Origin: Nitrosomonadaceae bacterium
Lineage (GTDB): Bacteria > Pseudomonadota > Gammaproteobacteria > Burkholderiales > Usitatibacteraceae
Assembly: GCA_021300055.1 (NCBI GenBank)
Contig: JAJTHU010000202.1
Location: 1-21,729, forward strand
Direction: 5' to 3'
Length of the DNA: 21,729 nucleotides
Below, one piece after another: positions 1-8,689 of this stretch. The notes under the pieces are model-generated. The model saw nothing but the letters and a program-made list of their open reading frames with translations. It was not told where the DNA came from and made no database searches. Every line of letters starts with the position of its first letter. The stretch's first letter is position 1. Made by a program: the position numbers and the translations under genes.

Positions 1-2
1 AG

Positions 3-617
3 ACGGGCTTCCCCGGCGAGGCGAGTGGCCGTTTGCGTCCCGTGAAATCGTGGAAGCCCATCGAGCAAGCCACCATGTCTTACGGCTACGGCATCTCTGT
101 TTCTGCGTTGCAATTGGCACGCGCCTACACACTGTTTACCAACGACGGTGTGTTGTTGCCTGTGACGTTTACCAAACGCGAAAGCGAAGTTATCGGCAAG
201 CAAATCGTTTCCAAAGAGACGGCGCGCAGTCTGTCCGCCATGCTGGAAACGGTTACGCAGCAAGGTGGCACGGCGACGCGTGGCCAAGTGCCGGGCTATC
301 GTACAGCAGGGAAAACGGGTACTGCGTGGAAGTTGGTTAACGGACAGTATGTCGACAACCTCTACCTGTCATCGTTTGTGGGCTATGGGCCTGCATCAAA
401 TCCGAAGTACATCATCGCTGTCACCGTTGATGAGCCCTCAGCCGGAAAGTTTTACGGCGGCGAAGTTTCGGCGCCGGTGTTTTCGAATGTGATGGCGCAA
501 GCACTGCGCATGGCGGGTGTTCCGCCCGATGCGCCTGTGGTTGCCGAGGCGCCGCGCCCGCCGGTCATTAAGCAAGCGAGTGCGCCAGCGGTTGCTACTG
601 AACGGAGCGGCGGATGA
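3..617 (+). CDS. ftsI: FtsI (PBP3) peptidoglycan transpeptidase, C-terminal part
   Basis: The gene is cut by the window start; 204 C-terminal residues remain and the frame opens at base 3. FtsI is the inner-membrane septal DD-transpeptidase that crosslinks new peptidoglycan with FtsW. What is visible is the end of the penicillin-binding domain: the conserved YGYGISVS stretch (near base 80) and the KTG box of the active site (AGKTGTAWK, KTG codons at 312-320). A Pro/Ala-rich tail of about 35 residues follows. The catalytic SxxK and SxN motifs lie upstream of the window. The stop codon overlaps the murE start (ATGA at 614-617), the usual dcw order. The alternative, a class B PBP paralogue, is unlikely given the context. 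Confidence 0.95.
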   Translation, partial: TGFPGEASGRLRPVKSWKPIEQATMSYGYGISVSALQLARAYTLFTNDGVLLPVTFTKRESEVIGKQIVSKETARSLSAMLETVTQQGGTATRGQVPGYRTAGKTGTAWKLVNGQYVDNLYLSSFVGYGPASNPKYIIAVTVDEPSAGKFYGGEVSAPVFSNVMAQALRMAGVPPDAPVVAEAPRPPVIKQASAPAVATERSGG

Positions 618-2206
618 TCGCGCAATCAGACGAGCTCATGGTGTTGAACGACCTCACCGAGGTACTGCGCGCGATTGACCGTATGCCGACGCGCATTGAA
701 CACGCGACGGCATCGTCGCGAGATGCGCGTGCCGGCAGTTTGTTTCTCGCTTATCCCGGTGCGGCGCGCGACGGACGTCGCTTTATCGCTGACGCGGTTG
801 CGCGCGGCGTGTCGGCCGTGGCATTCGAAGCGGGTGACGCGGACAGCGCAACGGAGCCTTTCGTTTGGCGCGAAGAATGGAAAGTGCCGCACATCGCGGT
901 GCGCAACCTCAAGCAATTTGCGAGCGCGATCGGTGGTCACGTTTATGGTCATCCGGCAAATGCGTTGTGGATGGTGGGCGTGACCGGCACGAACGGCAAG
1001 ACGTCGGTGTCGCAGTGGTCAGCGCAAGCGCTGTCGCACGCGGGACAGCGCAGCGCGGTGATGGGCACCATCGGCAATGGGCTCGTTGGTGAATTAGCGC
1101 CAGCTGAAAACACCACACCCGATGCCTTAGTGATGCAGCGCAGTCTGCGCGCTTTTGTCGATGCCGGTGCCACGTGCTGCGCGATGGAGGTTTCCAGTCA
1201 CGGCCTCGACCAAGGGCGTGTGGCGGATCTGAAGTACGACGTGGCGGTGTTCACCAACCTGACGCGCGACCACCTCGATTACCACGGCACCATGGAAGCG
1301 TACGGTGAAGCGAAGGCGCGGCTGTTCGCCATGCGCGGACTCAAGACCGCGGTGATTAATCTCGACGACGCATTTGGTCGCGAGCTCGTCGGGCGGATAC
1401 TCAAGCGCGGCGCGGACGTGATTGGCTATCGCGTCAGCAAAGCCGTCAACACCGCGATTGAACATCCCCACGCGACCCTCACCGCACGTGATGTTGCGGT
1501 GTCGGCGGCGGGGCTGAGTTTCGTCGTCGATTACCAAGCGAACGCGCAGGGCAAGCTTGAGTCAGTAAATGTCGAGTCTGGCGTGCTTGGCGCGTTCAAC
1601 GTCGGCAACATGCTCGCAGTTGTTGGCGTGTTGCTCGCGAGCGGCGTGGCCTTGGCGCGCGCCGCAGAAATCGTCGCCGAACTCCAACCTGTGGCTGGGC
1701 GCATGCAGACCGTCCGTGCAGGTGCGCGCGCCTCGGACAAGCCGCTGGTGGTGGTTGATTACGCGCATACGCCAGACGCGCTCGAGAAAGCGCTATCGAC
1801 AGTGGCCGCGACCGTGCCGCCCAAGGGAAAGTTGATTTGCGTGTTCGGCTGCGGCGGTGATCGTGATCGCGGCAAGCGACCGTTGATGGGTGAGATTGCC
1901 GCGCGCTATGCCGACCTCGTGGTGGTGACCTCGGACAACCCACGCACCGAAGAGCCGACGAGCATCATCCGCGACATTGAAGCCGGTATTAGCAAGAACG
2001 CTGGTACGGCAGGAACCACACACTTATCCATTGTCGATCGTCATCAGGCGATTTTTGAAGCGCTCAATCGTGCGGCGGCAGACGACATCGTGCTCATCGC
2101 TGGTAAAGGGCACGAGGACTATCAAATCATCGGCGAGCACAAGCAGCACTTCAGCGACGTTGAAGTTGCCGCTGATGCGCTTGCCGTGTGGAAGGGGGCG
2201 CAATGA
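614..2206 (+). CDS. murE: MurE, UDP-MurNAc-tripeptide synthetase (meso-diaminopimelate adding)
   Basis: Cytoplasmic ATP-dependent Mur ligase that adds the third stem-peptide residue to UDP-MurNAc-L-Ala-D-Glu. The 530-residue protein shows the N-terminal UDP-binding domain (SSRDARAGSLF near residue 34), the ATP-binding GTNGKTS loop at residues 125-131, and the DNPR motif at about 441-444. In this family DNPR marks specificity for meso-diaminopimelate rather than lysine, so the wall is of the Gram-negative type. The start at 614 gives an ATGA overlap with ftsI. An in-frame ATG at 638 is an alternative that would shorten the protein by eight residues. It is somewhat longer than the E. coli enzyme (about 495 residues). 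The stop overlaps the murF start. Confidence 0.96.
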   Translation: MIAQSDELMVLNDLTEVLRAIDRMPTRIEHATASSRDARAGSLFLAYPGAARDGRRFIADAVARGVSAVAFEAGDADSATEPFVWREEWKVPHIAVRNLKQFASAIGGHVYGHPANALWMVGVTGTNGKTSVSQWSAQALSHAGQRSAVMGTIGNGLVGELAPAENTTPDALVMQRSLRAFVDAGATCCAMEVSSHGLDQGRVADLKYDVAVFTNLTRDHLDYHGTMEAYGEAKARLFAMRGLKTAVINLDDAFGRELVGRILKRGADVIGYRVSKAVNTAIEHPHATLTARDVAVSAAGLSFVVDYQANAQGKLESVNVESGVLGAFNVGNMLAVVGVLLASGVALARAAEIVAELQPVAGRMQTVRAGARASDKPLVVVDYAHTPDALEKALSTVAATVPPKGKLICVFGCGGDRDRGKRPLMGEIAARYADLVVVTSDNPRTEEPTSIIRDIEAGISKNAGTAGTTHLSIVDRHQAIFEALNRAAADDIVLIAGKGHEDYQIIGEHKQHFSDVEVAADALAVWKGAQ

Positions 2207-3609
2207 GCGCGACCTCAGCCAAGCCGAGCATGACCCTGCGCGAAACCGCGTTTCGCCTCTCGGGGCGCTTGCAGATGGCGGTCGGGGGTAGCGGTGAGAC
2301 CGCATGGCATGGTGTATCGACAGACACGCGCACGGTGAGCAAGGACGAGTTGTTCGTAGCGCTGCGCGGAGAGAACTTTGACGCACACGACTTCGTGCAC
2401 GTTGCCGCGGCACAAGGCGCGTTCGCCGCGCTGGTGTCGCGCCCGGTTGATGTCGCGATCCCGCAAATAGTGGTGGGCGACACGATGTGGGCGTACGGAC
2501 AACTCGCGCAGTATTGGCGGAGCCGCTTTAGCGTGCCGACCGTAGCCATCACCGGCAGCAACGGCAAAACGACTGTTAAAGAAATGCTGCGCGCCATCAT
2601 GGTGGCGCACACGGGTGATGCAAACGCCGTATTGGCGACTGAAGGCAACCTTAACAACAACATCGGTGTGCCGCGCATGTTGCTGCGACTCAACGCGGCG
2701 CACCGTATTGCGGTGCTGGAGATGGGCATGAATCATCTCCATGAAATCGATTACCTCTCGCGCTTGGCGGTGCCGGACGCGGCGCTGATCATCATGGCAG
2801 GTACCGCGCACATTGGTGAGTTGGGCTCGCGCGAAGCCATCGCGCAGGCGAAGGGTGAAATTTACGCAGGCTTGCGTGACGACGGTATCGCGTGCGTCAA
2901 CGTCGATGACCGCTTTGCCGACTACTGGCTCGCCCTTATTGGCAACGACAACCGCCGTCGGATCGTGAGTTTTGGCACGCATCCGCGAGCGGTGGTGCGC
3001 GGCGAATTGGCCGGGCATGGCTTGCGTTTGCACATCGATGGTGCGCGTGAGGACGTGAACCTGCTAGTGGCGGGACAGCACAACCAGCGCAACGCGATCG
3101 CGGCGGCGGCGGGCGCTCACGCGCTGGGCATACCGCTCGCGACGATCGCATCAGGGCTGCGTTCGTTTGCCGGCGTACCGGGACGGTTGCGGACATACCG
3201 TGGCCACAAAGGCGCCACCATCATCGACGACACTTACAACGCCAATCCGGATTCGATGCGCGCAGCCATTGCTGTGTTGGCGGCAAGCACGGACAACAAG
3301 GTGCTGGTACTCGGCGATATGGGCGAACTCGGTGACGACGCAGCGGCGATGCACGCTGAAATTGGCCAAGAGGCGAAACGCGCGGGCATCGACACGCTAC
3401 TCGCGACAGGCGAGTTGGCGCGCGAATACGTCCGCGCGTTTGGTGCGGGCGCGACACACGCCGCCGACATTGATGCGCTCAACGCTCTCGTCACGGCGAA
3501 GCTATCGCCGCAAACCACTGTGCTGGTCAAGGGGTCGCGCTTCATGCGGATGGAGCGCGTGGTTGCCGCGCTCGTCGAGCCCTCAGCCCAAGATTTGAGA
3601 GGACATTAA
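2203..3609 (+). CDS. murF: MurF, UDP-MurNAc-tripeptide:D-Ala-D-Ala ligase
   Basis: Mur ligase that attaches the D-Ala-D-Ala dipeptide made by Ddl to UDP-MurNAc-tripeptide, completing the soluble pentapeptide precursor. Visible are the ATP-binding GSNGKTT loop (residues 118-124), the MurF-typical GNLNNNIGVP segment shortly after it, and the C-terminal DDTYNANPDSM motif. I chose ATG 2203 rather than the in-frame GTG at 2188 because a strong purine tract (AAGGGGG at 2192-2198) sits just upstream and the start forms an ATGA overlap with the murE stop. That gives 468 residues, within the family range. The mraY start follows after two bases, so the genes are almost certainly cotranscribed. Confidence 0.96.
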   Translation: MSATSAKPSMTLRETAFRLSGRLQMAVGGSGETAWHGVSTDTRTVSKDELFVALRGENFDAHDFVHVAAAQGAFAALVSRPVDVAIPQIVVGDTMWAYGQLAQYWRSRFSVPTVAITGSNGKTTVKEMLRAIMVAHTGDANAVLATEGNLNNNIGVPRMLLRLNAAHRIAVLEMGMNHLHEIDYLSRLAVPDAALIIMAGTAHIGELGSREAIAQAKGEIYAGLRDDGIACVNVDDRFADYWLALIGNDNRRRIVSFGTHPRAVVRGELAGHGLRLHIDGAREDVNLLVAGQHNQRNAIAAAAGAHALGIPLATIASGLRSFAGVPGRLRTYRGHKGATIIDDTYNANPDSMRAAIAVLAASTDNKVLVLGDMGELGDDAAAMHAEIGQEAKRAGIDTLLATGELAREYVRAFGAGATHAADIDALNALVTAKLSPQTTVLVKGSRFMRMERVVAALVEPSAQDLRGH

Positions 3610-3611
3610 CG

Positions 3612-4697
3612 ATGCTGCTAGAACTATTTGAGTGGTTAGGCAAGGATGTGCGCGCATTCAACGTGTTCGGATACATCACGTTGCGCACCGTACTTGCGGC
3701 CATGACCGCGCTGATCATCTCGTTTGTGATCGGTCCGTGGATGATTCGCAAACTCACCGCGATGAAGATCGGCCAGTCGGTGCGTGATGACGGCCCGCAG
3801 ACCCACCTCGTCAAGGCGGGTACGCCAACCATGGGTGGCGCGCTCATTCTGGTCGCGGTTGCGGTGACGACACTGCTGTGGGGAGACCTCACCAATCGTT
3901 ATGTTTGGGCTTGCCTTGTGACGACGGTTGGCTTTGGCATCATCGGTTGGGTGGATGACTATCGCAAGGTCGTGCACAAGAACAGCAAGGGGCTTTCTGC
4001 CAAATCAAAGTTCTTCTGGCAGACGGTGATCGCCGCCTGTGCGCTGTCGTACCTCGCCTACCGCGCGAACTTGCCACAGCAGACCGACTTGATCGTGCCG
4101 TTCTTCAAGACCGTGGCTATTCCGCTCGGCACGATTGGGTTCATCGTGCTGGGCTGGTTTGTGGTGGTCGGCTTCTCCAACGCCGTGAACCTCACCGATG
4201 GTTTGGATGGCCTCGCCATCATGCCGACCGTCATGGTCGCGTCCGCGTTAGCAATCTTTGCGTACGTGGCTGGTAACAAGATTTTTGCCACCTACCTCGG
4301 CGTGCCGCATATCGCTGGGGCGGGCGAGCTCGCGATCTTTTGTGGTGCGATCGCCGGTGCGGGGCTTGCGTTCTTGTGGTTCAACGCCTACCCCGCAGAA
4401 GTTTTCATGGGCGATGTTGGGGCGCTCGCACTCGGCGGTGCGCTCGGCTTGATCGCGGTGATCTGCCGCCAAGAGATCGTGCTGATCATCATGGGTGGTG
4501 TGTTCGTGGTTGAAACGCTCTCCGTGATGATTCAGGTCGCGTCGTTCAAGCTGACGGGCAAGCGCGTGTTCCGCATGGCGCCGCTGCATCACCACTACGA
4601 GCTCAAGGGTTGGAAGGAGAACCAAGTGGTGGTTAGGTTTTGGATCATCACGATGATGTTGGTGTTGTTTGGTTTGTCCACCTTGAAACTGAGATGA
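3612..4697 (+). CDS. mraY: MraY, phospho-MurNAc-pentapeptide transferase
   Basis: Integral membrane enzyme that transfers phospho-MurNAc-pentapeptide to undecaprenyl phosphate, forming lipid I. The 361-residue length equals the family norm. Catalytic signatures are present: the Asp pair in WVDDYRK at residues 115-116, the NLTDGLDGL motif, the third Asp in FMGDVGALALG (residue 268), and the PLHHHYEL histidine cluster near the C-terminus. Many hydrophobic segments fit the ten-helix family topology. The start has a purine-rich site (GAGAGGA, 3597-3603) and lies two bases after the murF stop. Unlike its neighbours, mraY does not run directly into the next gene: 242 bases separate it from murD. 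Confidence 0.97.
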   Translation: MLLELFEWLGKDVRAFNVFGYITLRTVLAAMTALIISFVIGPWMIRKLTAMKIGQSVRDDGPQTHLVKAGTPTMGGALILVAVAVTTLLWGDLTNRYVWACLVTTVGFGIIGWVDDYRKVVHKNSKGLSAKSKFFWQTVIAACALSYLAYRANLPQQTDLIVPFFKTVAIPLGTIGFIVLGWFVVVGFSNAVNLTDGLDGLAIMPTVMVASALAIFAYVAGNKIFATYLGVPHIAGAGELAIFCGAIAGAGLAFLWFNAYPAEVFMGDVGALALGGALGLIAVICRQEIVLIIMGGVFVVETLSVMIQVASFKLTGKRVFRMAPLHHHYELKGWKENQVVVRFWIITMMLVLFGLSTLKLR

Positions 4698-4939
4698 CCA
4701 GCGCTCGGCAATGATCGATTTTGAAAGTGTCCAATCGGCGGGCAGTTTGAAGCAAAAGTGCTTGAAAAAGGTCGTCAATGCTTGAGTTTAGAAGTTCCGT
4801 GCAGGTGAGGGTGATGCGTTGTCCCGACTGTGCGCGAGCACTGAAGGGGTGTGCAGGACCCATTGAGGAGCGTGGCTGACAGATCACTATGCGCAGCCGG
4901 TTGCGTGCTGGCGTCGATATCTGCAGAAACGAAAAAAAC
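4698..4939. other. mraY-murD intergenic gap (242 bases)
   Basis: This is the only long non-overlapping junction between ftsI and murB. I see no strong hairpin and no convincing promoter; TTGAAA at 4762-4767 lacks a good -10 partner at the right distance. The only coding-like item is a 21-codon ORF at 4814-4879 preceded by a purine run (AGGTGAGGG). Its product begins MRCPDCARALKGC, which has zinc-ribbon-like cysteine spacing. It is too short to call as a gene. The gap may hold an internal promoter for murD onward or be the remnant of something lost. Confidence 0.5.
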
Positions 4940-6349
4940 ATGGAGAGGGATTGGAATGACAAAACGGTTCTTGTTCTTGGCGCGGGCGACACCGGCGTCT
5001 CCGTCACCCGACACCTCAGAGGACTGGGTGCTCGTGTTCGAGTCGCCGACAGCCGAAGAGACCCTCCCGGACGATCCACTCTTGAACAACTCGGTGCCGA
5101 TTGCATCACCGGCGCTTTCACCGACGCCCTCTTCAGCGACGCCCAACTCGTTGTTGCAAGCCCGGGCGTGGCCGTTGCTGGGCCCGCGTGTGACCCGGCC
5201 ATCAAAAGGGCCGTCGCGGCGGGGAAAAAGTTCGTTGGGGACATCGAGCTTTTCGCGTGGGCGCAAAACAAGTTAGCTGAGCAAACAGGAAAGAAACCAA
5301 AAGTGATCGGCATCACTGGATCGAACGGCAAATCAACTGTCACCGCGATGGCTGGCGCGATGTGCGCGGCAGCGGGTTTGCGCACGGTTGTTGCCGGCAA
5401 CATCGGTGTGCCGGTGCTCGATGCGTTGGCTGCCGAGGCTGTTGATGGTGTGCCCGATGTGTACGTGCTCGAACTCTCGTCGTTCCAACTCGAGACGACA
5501 TCGAGCCTGCCTCTCGATGCGGCAACCATGCTGAATCTTTCGCAGGATCATCTCGACCGCTACGCGAGCATGGCCGACTACGCCGCCGCGAAGCAGCGCA
5601 TCTTCCTCAACGCAACGCACCAGGTTGTGAACCGCGACGATGCGGCATCGATGTCCATGAAAGGCCTCGCGCCGGGCTGCGCGAGTTTTGGCCTGGATCG
5701 CCCCAATAAACCGAGCAACTTCGGTTTGAGCGACGGTATGTTGATGCACGGTGAACAGCGCTTGATGCGCGAGGATGAATTGCAAGTCACGGGACGTCAC
5801 AACGTCGCCAACGCGCTTGCCGCGCTGGCGTTGTGCGATGCCATCGGCGTTGACCTCCCTGCTGCTGCGGGCGGGCTGCGCGATTTCACCGGGCTGCCGC
5901 ACCGCAGCCAGCTCGTCGGCACGATCGATGCTGTGCGTTTCTATGACGACTCGAAAGGAACGAATGTCGGGTCGACCATCGCCGCGCTCACGGGCATGAC
6001 AGTGCCAACCATCCTCATCGCCGGTGGCGAGGGTAAAGAGCAGGATTTTTCACCGTTGGCAGAGCCAGTGCGGCTGCATACGCGCGCGGTCGTGTTGATT
6101 GGTAAAGCGGCGCGCTCGATCGAGTCGGCCATCGCAAGTTCGCGCATCAACTGCATTCATGCACGCGACATGCAAGAGGCCGTTGATCTGGCGTTTGCGC
6201 AAGCGGCAGCAGGCGATGCGGTGCTGCTCTCACCCGCGTGTGCGAGCTTTGATATGTTCCAGAACTACAAGCATCGCGGCGAGGTGTTTGCCGCGTGCGT
6301 CGCCAACCTGAAGCAGCGGCGCGGTCATGTAGGGGGGGCGCATGCTTAG
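4940..6349 (+). CDS. murD: MurD, UDP-MurNAc-L-Ala:D-Glu ligase
   Basis: Cytoplasmic Mur ligase adding D-glutamate to UDP-MurNAc-L-Ala. It shows the N-terminal Rossmann-like start (KTVLVLGAGDTG), the ATP-binding GSNGKST loop (residues 127-133), the DHLDRY motif, and the C-terminal SPACASFDMFQNYKHRGE signature typical of MurD. Starting at ATG 4940 gives 469 residues and a family-like N-terminus. A further in-frame ATG at 4889 would add 17 residues that do not look like MurD. The chosen start has no good Shine-Dalgarno. A good one (GGAGAGGGA, 4943-4951) instead precedes an out-of-frame ATG at 4956. The 3' end overlaps ftsW by eight bases. Confidence 0.94.
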   Translation: MERDWNDKTVLVLGAGDTGVSVTRHLRGLGARVRVADSRRDPPGRSTLEQLGADCITGAFTDALFSDAQLVVASPGVAVAGPACDPAIKRAVAAGKKFVGDIELFAWAQNKLAEQTGKKPKVIGITGSNGKSTVTAMAGAMCAAAGLRTVVAGNIGVPVLDALAAEAVDGVPDVYVLELSSFQLETTSSLPLDAATMLNLSQDHLDRYASMADYAAAKQRIFLNATHQVVNRDDAASMSMKGLAPGCASFGLDRPNKPSNFGLSDGMLMHGEQRLMREDELQVTGRHNVANALAALALCDAIGVDLPAAAGGLRDFTGLPHRSQLVGTIDAVRFYDDSKGTNVGSTIAALTGMTVPTILIAGGEGKEQDFSPLAEPVRLHTRAVVLIGKAARSIESAIASSRINCIHARDMQEAVDLAFAQAAAGDAVLLSPACASFDMFQNYKHRGEVFAACVANLKQRRGHVGGAHA

Positions 6350-7550
6350 CCAAGCGCTCTCACGTACTGGGTCGCGGCTGTTTGCGAGCGCCGACACCAG
6401 CCGACCACGCACCGCCATCGATATGACGTTGCTGTGGTGTGTTGTGCTGATGCTCGCCATCGGCTTTGTGATGGTCTATTCAGCGTCCATCGCGATGAGC
6501 GAAGCGGAGAAGATGACCGGCTATCGCTCGACGTATTTCATGATGCGCCACGCTATCTATCTGACCATTGGCGTCGTCGGTGCGCTCATCGTGTTTCAGA
6601 TTCCGATGCAGCTGTGGCAGCGCGCGGCGCCGCTCTTGTTTATGGCGGGCGGCTTGCTACTCGTGCTGGTGTTGATTCCCGGTATTGGACGCGAAGTGAA
6701 TGGCTCGCGTCGCTGGATCAATTTGGGCTTCATGACCATGCAGCCCTCCGAAGTGATGAAACTGCTGACGGTGCTTTACGCGGCGGACTACACCGTGCGC
6801 AAAGCGGCCTTCATGGATGACTTCAAGAAGGGCTTCTTGCCGATGTTTTCGGTGATGGTCTTCATGGCGGCGCTGTTGCTGCGGCAGCCTGATTTCGGCG
6901 CACTGGTTGTGGTGACCGCTATCGCGATGTCGATTCTGTTCCTCGGCGGCCTTAACTGGCGCGTGTTCGCTGGGCTACTGGTGTTGCTGGCGATCGCGTT
7001 CACGGTACTCATCATTTCCTCGCCATACCGCCTGCAACGTATCTTGGGGTTTATGGACCCATGGGCCGACCCATTCGGCAAGGGTTACCAGCTCTCGCAC
7101 TCGCTCATCGCGTTTGGACGTGGCGAATGGTTTGGTGTGGGACTTGGCGCGTCTGTCGAGAAGCTCTTTTATCTGCCCGAGGCGCACACCGATTTCTTGA
7201 TGGCGGTGATCGGTGAAGAACTCGGACTGATCGGCGTGACAGTGGTGCTAGTGCTGTTCGCCACATTCATCTACCGCGCGTTTATGGTCGGCCGCGAAGC
7301 CATGCTGCGCGAAAAGTACTTCGCTGCGCTGGTCGCGCAAGGCATCGGCATTTGGCTCTCGGTGCAAGCGTTCATCAATATGGGCGTCAACATGGGCTTG
7401 CTCCCGACAAAGGGCCTGACGCTGCCGTTCCTGTCGTTTGGCGGCACCGGCATCCTTGTTAACTGTGCCGCCGTTGCGATTCTGCTGCGCATCGACTATG
7501 AGAATCGCGCGCTTTCTAACGGGCAACGTAAGGGAGTGCTGAAGGTATGA
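6342..7550 (+). CDS. ftsW: FtsW, SEDS septal peptidoglycan polymerase
   Basis: Polytopic inner-membrane SEDS-family protein that polymerises glycan strands from lipid II at the septum together with FtsI. The 402-residue protein has a short cytoplasmic N-terminus, many hydrophobic segments, and the family motifs GREVNGSRRWINLG, QPSEVMK, PEAHTDFLMAVIGEELG, and the C-terminal NMGVNMGLLPTKGLTLPFLSFGGTG region (split here only by naming). The start has a run of G with AGGGGGG at 6331-6337 and lies inside the end of murD. The stop overlaps the murG start (ATGA). RodA is the main alternative, but position between murD and murG is diagnostic for FtsW. Confidence 0.96.
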   Translation: MLSQALSRTGSRLFASADTSRPRTAIDMTLLWCVVLMLAIGFVMVYSASIAMSEAEKMTGYRSTYFMMRHAIYLTIGVVGALIVFQIPMQLWQRAAPLLFMAGGLLLVLVLIPGIGREVNGSRRWINLGFMTMQPSEVMKLLTVLYAADYTVRKAAFMDDFKKGFLPMFSVMVFMAALLLRQPDFGALVVVTAIAMSILFLGGLNWRVFAGLLVLLAIAFTVLIISSPYRLQRILGFMDPWADPFGKGYQLSHSLIAFGRGEWFGVGLGASVEKLFYLPEAHTDFLMAVIGEELGLIGVTVVLVLFATFIYRAFMVGREAMLREKYFAALVAQGIGIWLSVQAFINMGVNMGLLPTKGLTLPFLSFGGTGILVNCAAVAILLRIDYENRALSNGQRKGVLKV

Positions 7551-8659
7551 AAACAGCACTCATCATGGCTGCGGGCACCGGCGGACACATTTATCCGGGC
7601 ATCGCGATTGCGCGCGAATTGGAGGCCAAAGGCTTTCGCATCGTCTGGCTCGCCACGCCCAACGGCATGGAGCATAAGCTCGTCGGCAAAGTCGGTTACC
7701 CGATTGAGGTCGTGCAGATGAGCGGCGTGCGCAGCAAAGGCAAGCTCGCGTGGCTGTTGCTGCCGCTCACCCTGTTGCGTGCGTTTTGGCAATCGCTGCG
7801 GATGTTGCGTCGCGTGAAACCCGACGTGGTGGTTTCGATGGGTGGCTACATCGCTTTCCCCGGCGGCATGGTGGCAGTGTTGCTCGGCAAGCCGCTCGTG
7901 GTGCATGAGCCGGGTGCACATGCCGGACTTACCAACCGTGTATTGGCACTCATCGCCGACCGCGTACTCGTAGGCTTCCCGAAATCGTTCGATGAAGTGC
8001 CGCACAACGCATTAGCAAAGATGCTTTCGAAGCCAACCAAGCTCGACTGGCTCGGCACGCCTGTGCGTGAAGACATTACGCGCCTCGCTGAGCCCGCCGC
8101 GCGTATGGCGGGCCGCACGGGACCGCTGCGTTTGTTGATCGTCGGCGGCAGCCTCGGCGCAAAGACGATGAATGATTTAGTGGTTGCGGCACTCGCCGCG
8201 ATGCCGGTCGATACGCGGCCTTCGGTGGTGCATCAGTCGGGCGAGAAGAATTACGATGAGCTGGTCGCGGCTTACAGCGCCTCCGGTGTGCAAGCCGAGG
8301 TCAAGCCGTTTATTGATGACATGGCGGCGATGTACGACTGGTGCGTCCTCATCATCTGCCGTGCCGGTGCGATTACCGTTGCTGAGATTGCGGCAGTGGG
8401 CGTGGCCAGCGTATTGATTCCACTCCCTTGGTTTGTGGCCGAGGAGCAATTGGCCAACGCAAAATTTCTGGCGGACGCTGGTGCTGGCGTATTGGTCAAC
8501 CAGAAGACCGAGACCGCCGAGGGCTTGCGTGAAAAGCTTGAGGCGATCACGCGCGAACGTGCGCAGGCGATGGCCGCGATCGCGCGCGGGCTTGGTAAAC
8601 CCAATGCGACGCGTGCGTGCGCGGATGTTTGCGCTGAGCTGGCGGGGGTACGCGCATGA
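7547..8659 (+). CDS. murG: MurG, lipid II synthase (GlcNAc transferase)
   Basis: Membrane-associated GT28 glycosyltransferase that adds GlcNAc from UDP-GlcNAc to lipid I, making lipid II. The 370-residue protein shows the N-terminal glycine-rich loop as AGTGGHIYPG (residues 9-18), the middle IVGGSLGAKTMND loop, and the UDP-GlcNAc-binding CRAGAITVAEIAAVG segment. One departure from relatives is the acceptor-side loop: the usual H..DDHQ..NA reads WFVAEEQLANA here, keeping the Gln but losing the His and Asp residues. The start overlaps the ftsW stop (ATGA 7547-7550). The stop overlaps a second ATGA at 8656-8659, which is the likely ancestral murC start. Confidence 0.96.
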   Translation: MKTALIMAAGTGGHIYPGIAIARELEAKGFRIVWLATPNGMEHKLVGKVGYPIEVVQMSGVRSKGKLAWLLLPLTLLRAFWQSLRMLRRVKPDVVVSMGGYIAFPGGMVAVLLGKPLVVHEPGAHAGLTNRVLALIADRVLVGFPKSFDEVPHNALAKMLSKPTKLDWLGTPVREDITRLAEPAARMAGRTGPLRLLIVGGSLGAKTMNDLVVAALAAMPVDTRPSVVHQSGEKNYDELVAAYSASGVQAEVKPFIDDMAAMYDWCVLIICRAGAITVAEIAAVGVASVLIPLPWFVAEEQLANAKFLADAGAGVLVNQKTETAEGLREKLEAITRERAQAMAAIARGLGKPNATRACADVCAELAGVRA

Positions 8660-8660
8660 A

Positions 8661-8689
8661 GCATAAGGTTAAGCATCTTCATTTTGTCG
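8661..8689 (+). repeat. Direct repeat, copy 1 of murC 5' end
   Basis: This copy of 29 bases (GCATAAGGTT...TTTTGTCG) is identical to 8797-8825, at a period of 136 bases. It encodes the HKVKHLHFV segment of the MurC N-terminus in the upstream, now disconnected frame. Confidence 0.97.

Noticed and set aside
4762..4792. Sigma70 promoter (TTGAAA) upstream of murD
   Set aside because: No acceptable -10 hexamer at 16-18 bases; the best candidates are poor matches or too far away.
4851..5276. 141-codon + frame with good ribosome site before ATG 4956
   Set aside because: Ser/Pro/Arg-rich product with no family resemblance, overlapping the conserved N-terminal domain of MurD in another frame. Only the ribosome site mismatch is kept as a finding.
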